Below are positions 42,896 through 44,930 of a DNA stretch of 44,930 nucleotides, one piece after another. The DNA is taken from contig JBNGIO010006314.1 of assembly GCA_049999805.1 (NCBI GenBank), forward strand, positions 176,243 to 221,172. Reading direction: 5' to 3'. Under the pieces are notes generated by a model, which had not been told where the DNA came from, did not search any database, and saw only the letters and a list, made by a program, of their open reading frames with translations. Numbering within the stretch: position 1 is the stretch's first letter; each line of letters opens with the position of its first letter. The position numbers and the translations under genes are program-made. This DNA is from Folioceros fuciformis. Its lineage: Eukaryota > Anthocerotophyta > Anthocerotopsida > Anthocerotales.

Positions 42896-44500
42896 AATCC
42901 CTTTCGCTGTTTGTGCGGCTTTTGCGGCATTTTTTATGCCTTGGTCCATTCACGACTCACATCTGTGGTCCAATTGTCGTACAGTACTTTTCTGACAAGC
43001 GCGTTCTCCTTCTCTTACAGGAGGCCTTGCTGTATTCTTACGCTCAAGCAGGTGTGAAAGCAGCTTTGGGCCCGCCCCTGCCTGCCCGCCTGCTTGTGTT
43101 AAATAAGGGAGAGGAGCTGGATTCCCGGACACCAGCACGCCAGCACGCCCCTGGGTTCGTATCCAACATACCTTAACTCATATCCAGTCTATGCATACGA
43201 TCCTAAACGCAGGAAGAAGCTAAGCATTAAGGAGTTTAAACGTAGAGCACACAACTCTATTTCATTCAGAATCAAACAACATGAACCAACGTTGATGAAA
43301 GCTGCTTTGATGAACACCATGCTCTTAATGTTGAAACAATGTCCGTCCAATTAGCCAGCTTTTCTATCTGCCAAACTGTGCTTCCACATAGTACATATTC
43401 TAGTTGACCAAGTTTGTACCAACCAAACTCTATCGACCAAAGACATTGTCCTACATTTAATCAGCTTGCTCTGCCATTACTGTCCGTCAGTCAATCAATT
43501 TGCTCTGTCATTTTGATTTGTGCATGCACCATGAGAGTAGATTTCACAACGGTTGGCTCAGAAATGACCTAGTCTCGGTCACATCACCCACCAAAAGATT
43601 GCTTTTTTCCAAAATACATGTTCTTGGTCATCCCACTTTAATGAAATTAATGGCTGAGAACAATCTACTAAATTCTGCACAACAGGGATGATAATCTGAA
43701 TGAACAAATTTTGTTTCTGTTTGACAACTTGGTAGTGTGTCTATAGTGCATAGTAAATCCTCTCCTTGACTTTATACCTCTGAAATGTGGATCCATTGTA
43801 CCCTTATCATTGATTCACACAAACAGTATGGTGCCAAATATGGTCCATTTGGATCAAAGTAGCATCAAGGTATGAAGATCCCAACCTCTCTAAACAGTGT
43901 ACCTCTCTTGTAGACAACCCATCTTTGGATGCAAAGAGAAATGGGTTCCTTCTAGGCACTTGATTCAAGTATGGTTTGGAAGGTTTTAGAACTTTTGGCA
44001 TAGTTGCTCTAGCCATATGCAGAATTCAGTAAGTCTAGGATTCCTTGGAAGGGTGTCTCTCTCACCCAACAAGGTATGGGATTCCGGGTACTTCATCCCA
44101 TCCCACAGGTACTGAAAAAATATATCGGAAACAGGTGGGATGAGGATAGTGTTTGAAACTTTAAATACAAGGCATCTCAAGGGAAATGAAGAACGACGGG
44201 AAGGGCTAGGAGAGGCGGTCGGGGTTAAGGTGGGAGGACCGAAGGTTGGAACCGGGTCTCCCGAGTGTTAAGAGAGTGGGTTGGAAAGTCGGTCGGCTTG
44301 GCACCACAAACTGCCTGGGCCACGCTGGGAAATGCAAGGGAGAAGGCAGGGTAGGCGAGGCAACGCAACGCAACGCAGTGCATGTACAAGCTTACGCCTG
44401 GCTCACGCTCCGCACGCCCGCCCAGCAGCCCGCCCAGCAGCCCGCCCGCTTATCCCACATCCACTCCCACTTCTCTTGTTGCGCGAAGCGCAGAGCAGGC

Positions 44501-44528
44501 ACAGGACAGGACAGGACAGGACAGGACA
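44501..44528. repeat. (ACAGG)n microsatellite
   Basis: Five tandem ACAGG units followed by a degraded sixth. Confidence 0.9.
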
Positions 44529-44736
44529 TGAGAGATCTGGAACAAGACCCGTCCCGCTCGTAGGGTAACTAGTGCCGTAGGGCAAGCAAGGCAAGCGAAG
44601 GCAAGGCCAGAAGCCCCAGCCGAGGCAAGGCAGCCACAGAGGGCCGCAGAGCAGAGCAGGGATATGTAGCCAGCAGCAGTGACAGAGGCTTGGATCGTGA
44701 AGTGCAAGGGCAGAGAGCCAACATAAGCACAGACGC

Positions 44737-44782
44737 GAGCCGAGCCGAGCCGAGCCGAGCCAAGGAAGGAAGGAAGGAAGGA
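44737..44782. repeat. (GAGCC)n followed by (AAGG)n microsatellites
   Basis: About five GAGCC units (44737-44761) run directly into about five AAGG units (44762-44782). Confidence 0.9.
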
Positions 44783-44896
44783 GAGGACCGGAAAGGCTGG
44801 TGGTTGAGTATTCTGCGGGTGAAAGACCCTGATGCGGGTTGCGGCGCCGCGGCGGCACAGCACTGGCACCGGCAGGCGCCAGGGGAGGTGCACTCC

Positions 44897-44930
44897 ATGG
44901 CGCGGGCTTCCAGCAGCACCAGGTTCGCGT
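44897..44930 (+). CDS. Possible first codons of a gene leaving the window
   Basis: An ATG in good context (CTCCATGGCG) opens a frame MARASSSTRFA to the window end, a composition like a plastid transit peptide. The GC- and repeat-rich sequence before it would be its leader. Only 11 codons are visible, so this is weak. Confidence 0.25.
   Translation, partial: MARASSSTRFA

Larger units (their letters stand above)
42896..44896. other. Intergenic: AT-rich segment, then microsatellite-rich segment
   Basis: From 43180 to 44200 the DNA is AT-rich with no supported gene. A minus-strand patch at 43807-44180 reads like a worn protein-coding remnant (see findings). From 44.25 kb the sequence becomes GC-rich and full of simple repeats, as in a promoter or leader. 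Confidence 0.45.

Noticed and set aside
42842-42949. Upstream start (Met at 42949) for the histidine kinase
   Set aside because: The extra 36 residues are largely encoded by a CGTCT-type microsatellite. The internal Met gives a regular N-terminus with a Cys ladder and membrane anchor.
44403-44919. Minus-strand open frames of 116-151 codons at the right edge
   Set aside because: Leu/Ser/Pro/Ala repeats are produced by the (GAGCC)n, (AAGG)n and (ACAGG)n microsatellites; no protein-like core.

Overview
The window is nuclear DNA from a streptophyte plant that does not make seeds. It carries spliced genes with short GT-AG introns (mostly about 70-150 nt), organelle-type proteins encoded in the nucleus (MurE, a large P-class PPR protein, a GGQ release-factor-like protein) and a plant-type hybrid histidine kinase. 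It also carries a RIIa protein of the ropporin/radial-spoke type, which implies flagellated cells. A plastid MurE gene together with a flagellar gene fits a bryophyte, a lycophyte or a flagellate charophyte. It argues against seed plants with non-motile sperm and against Zygnematophyceae. I cannot name the species.

Layout. 1-2.1 kb: 3' part of MurE (+). 3.3-4.2 kb: intronless calmodulin-like gene (+). 5.05-6.4 kb: TruA-type tRNA pseudouridine synthase (+). 6.4-9.7 kb: gene-poor, with a decayed PPR copy near 9.3 kb. 9.7-10.6 kb: RIIa/ropporin-like gene (+). 11.3-14.1 kb: intronless 947-aa PPR gene (-). 14.3 kb: 100-N gap inside a 20-bp tandem repeat. 14.8-15.4 kb: second calmodulin-like gene (+). 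15.7-17.3 kb: TAN1/THUMPD1-type tRNA acetylation factor (-), divergent from a GGQ release-factor-like gene (+, 17.5-18.9 kb). 19.4-19.9 kb: small conserved-looking 126-aa gene (+). 20.55-23.3 kb: three-RRM hnRNP-F/H-like gene (-). 23.9-24.5 kb: tandem repeats. 25.2-26.5 kb: proteasome subunit alpha-5 (-), with one GC-AG intron. 28.6-34.3 kb: FANCJ/BRIP1 helicase (-, at least 24 exons), head-to-head with an unrecognised 406-aa basic-tailed protein (+, 34.4-36.1 kb). 36.2-42.8 kb: membrane-anchored multi-PAS hybrid histidine kinase (-, 19 exons). 42.9-44.9 kb: AT-rich then microsatellite-rich DNA, with the possible first codons of another gene at the right edge.

The genes do not form a pathway cluster; this is an ordinary gene-dense plant segment. 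The main functional themes are RNA and translation maintenance (TruA, TAN1, GGQ factor, PPR, RRM), genome maintenance (FANCJ and perhaps its head-to-head neighbour), and signalling (two calmodulin-like genes, histidine kinase). Exon models were built by hand from splice consensus, reading phase and remembered family similarity. Where every junction keeps phase and joins family motifs, I regard the model as good. No database search was possible.
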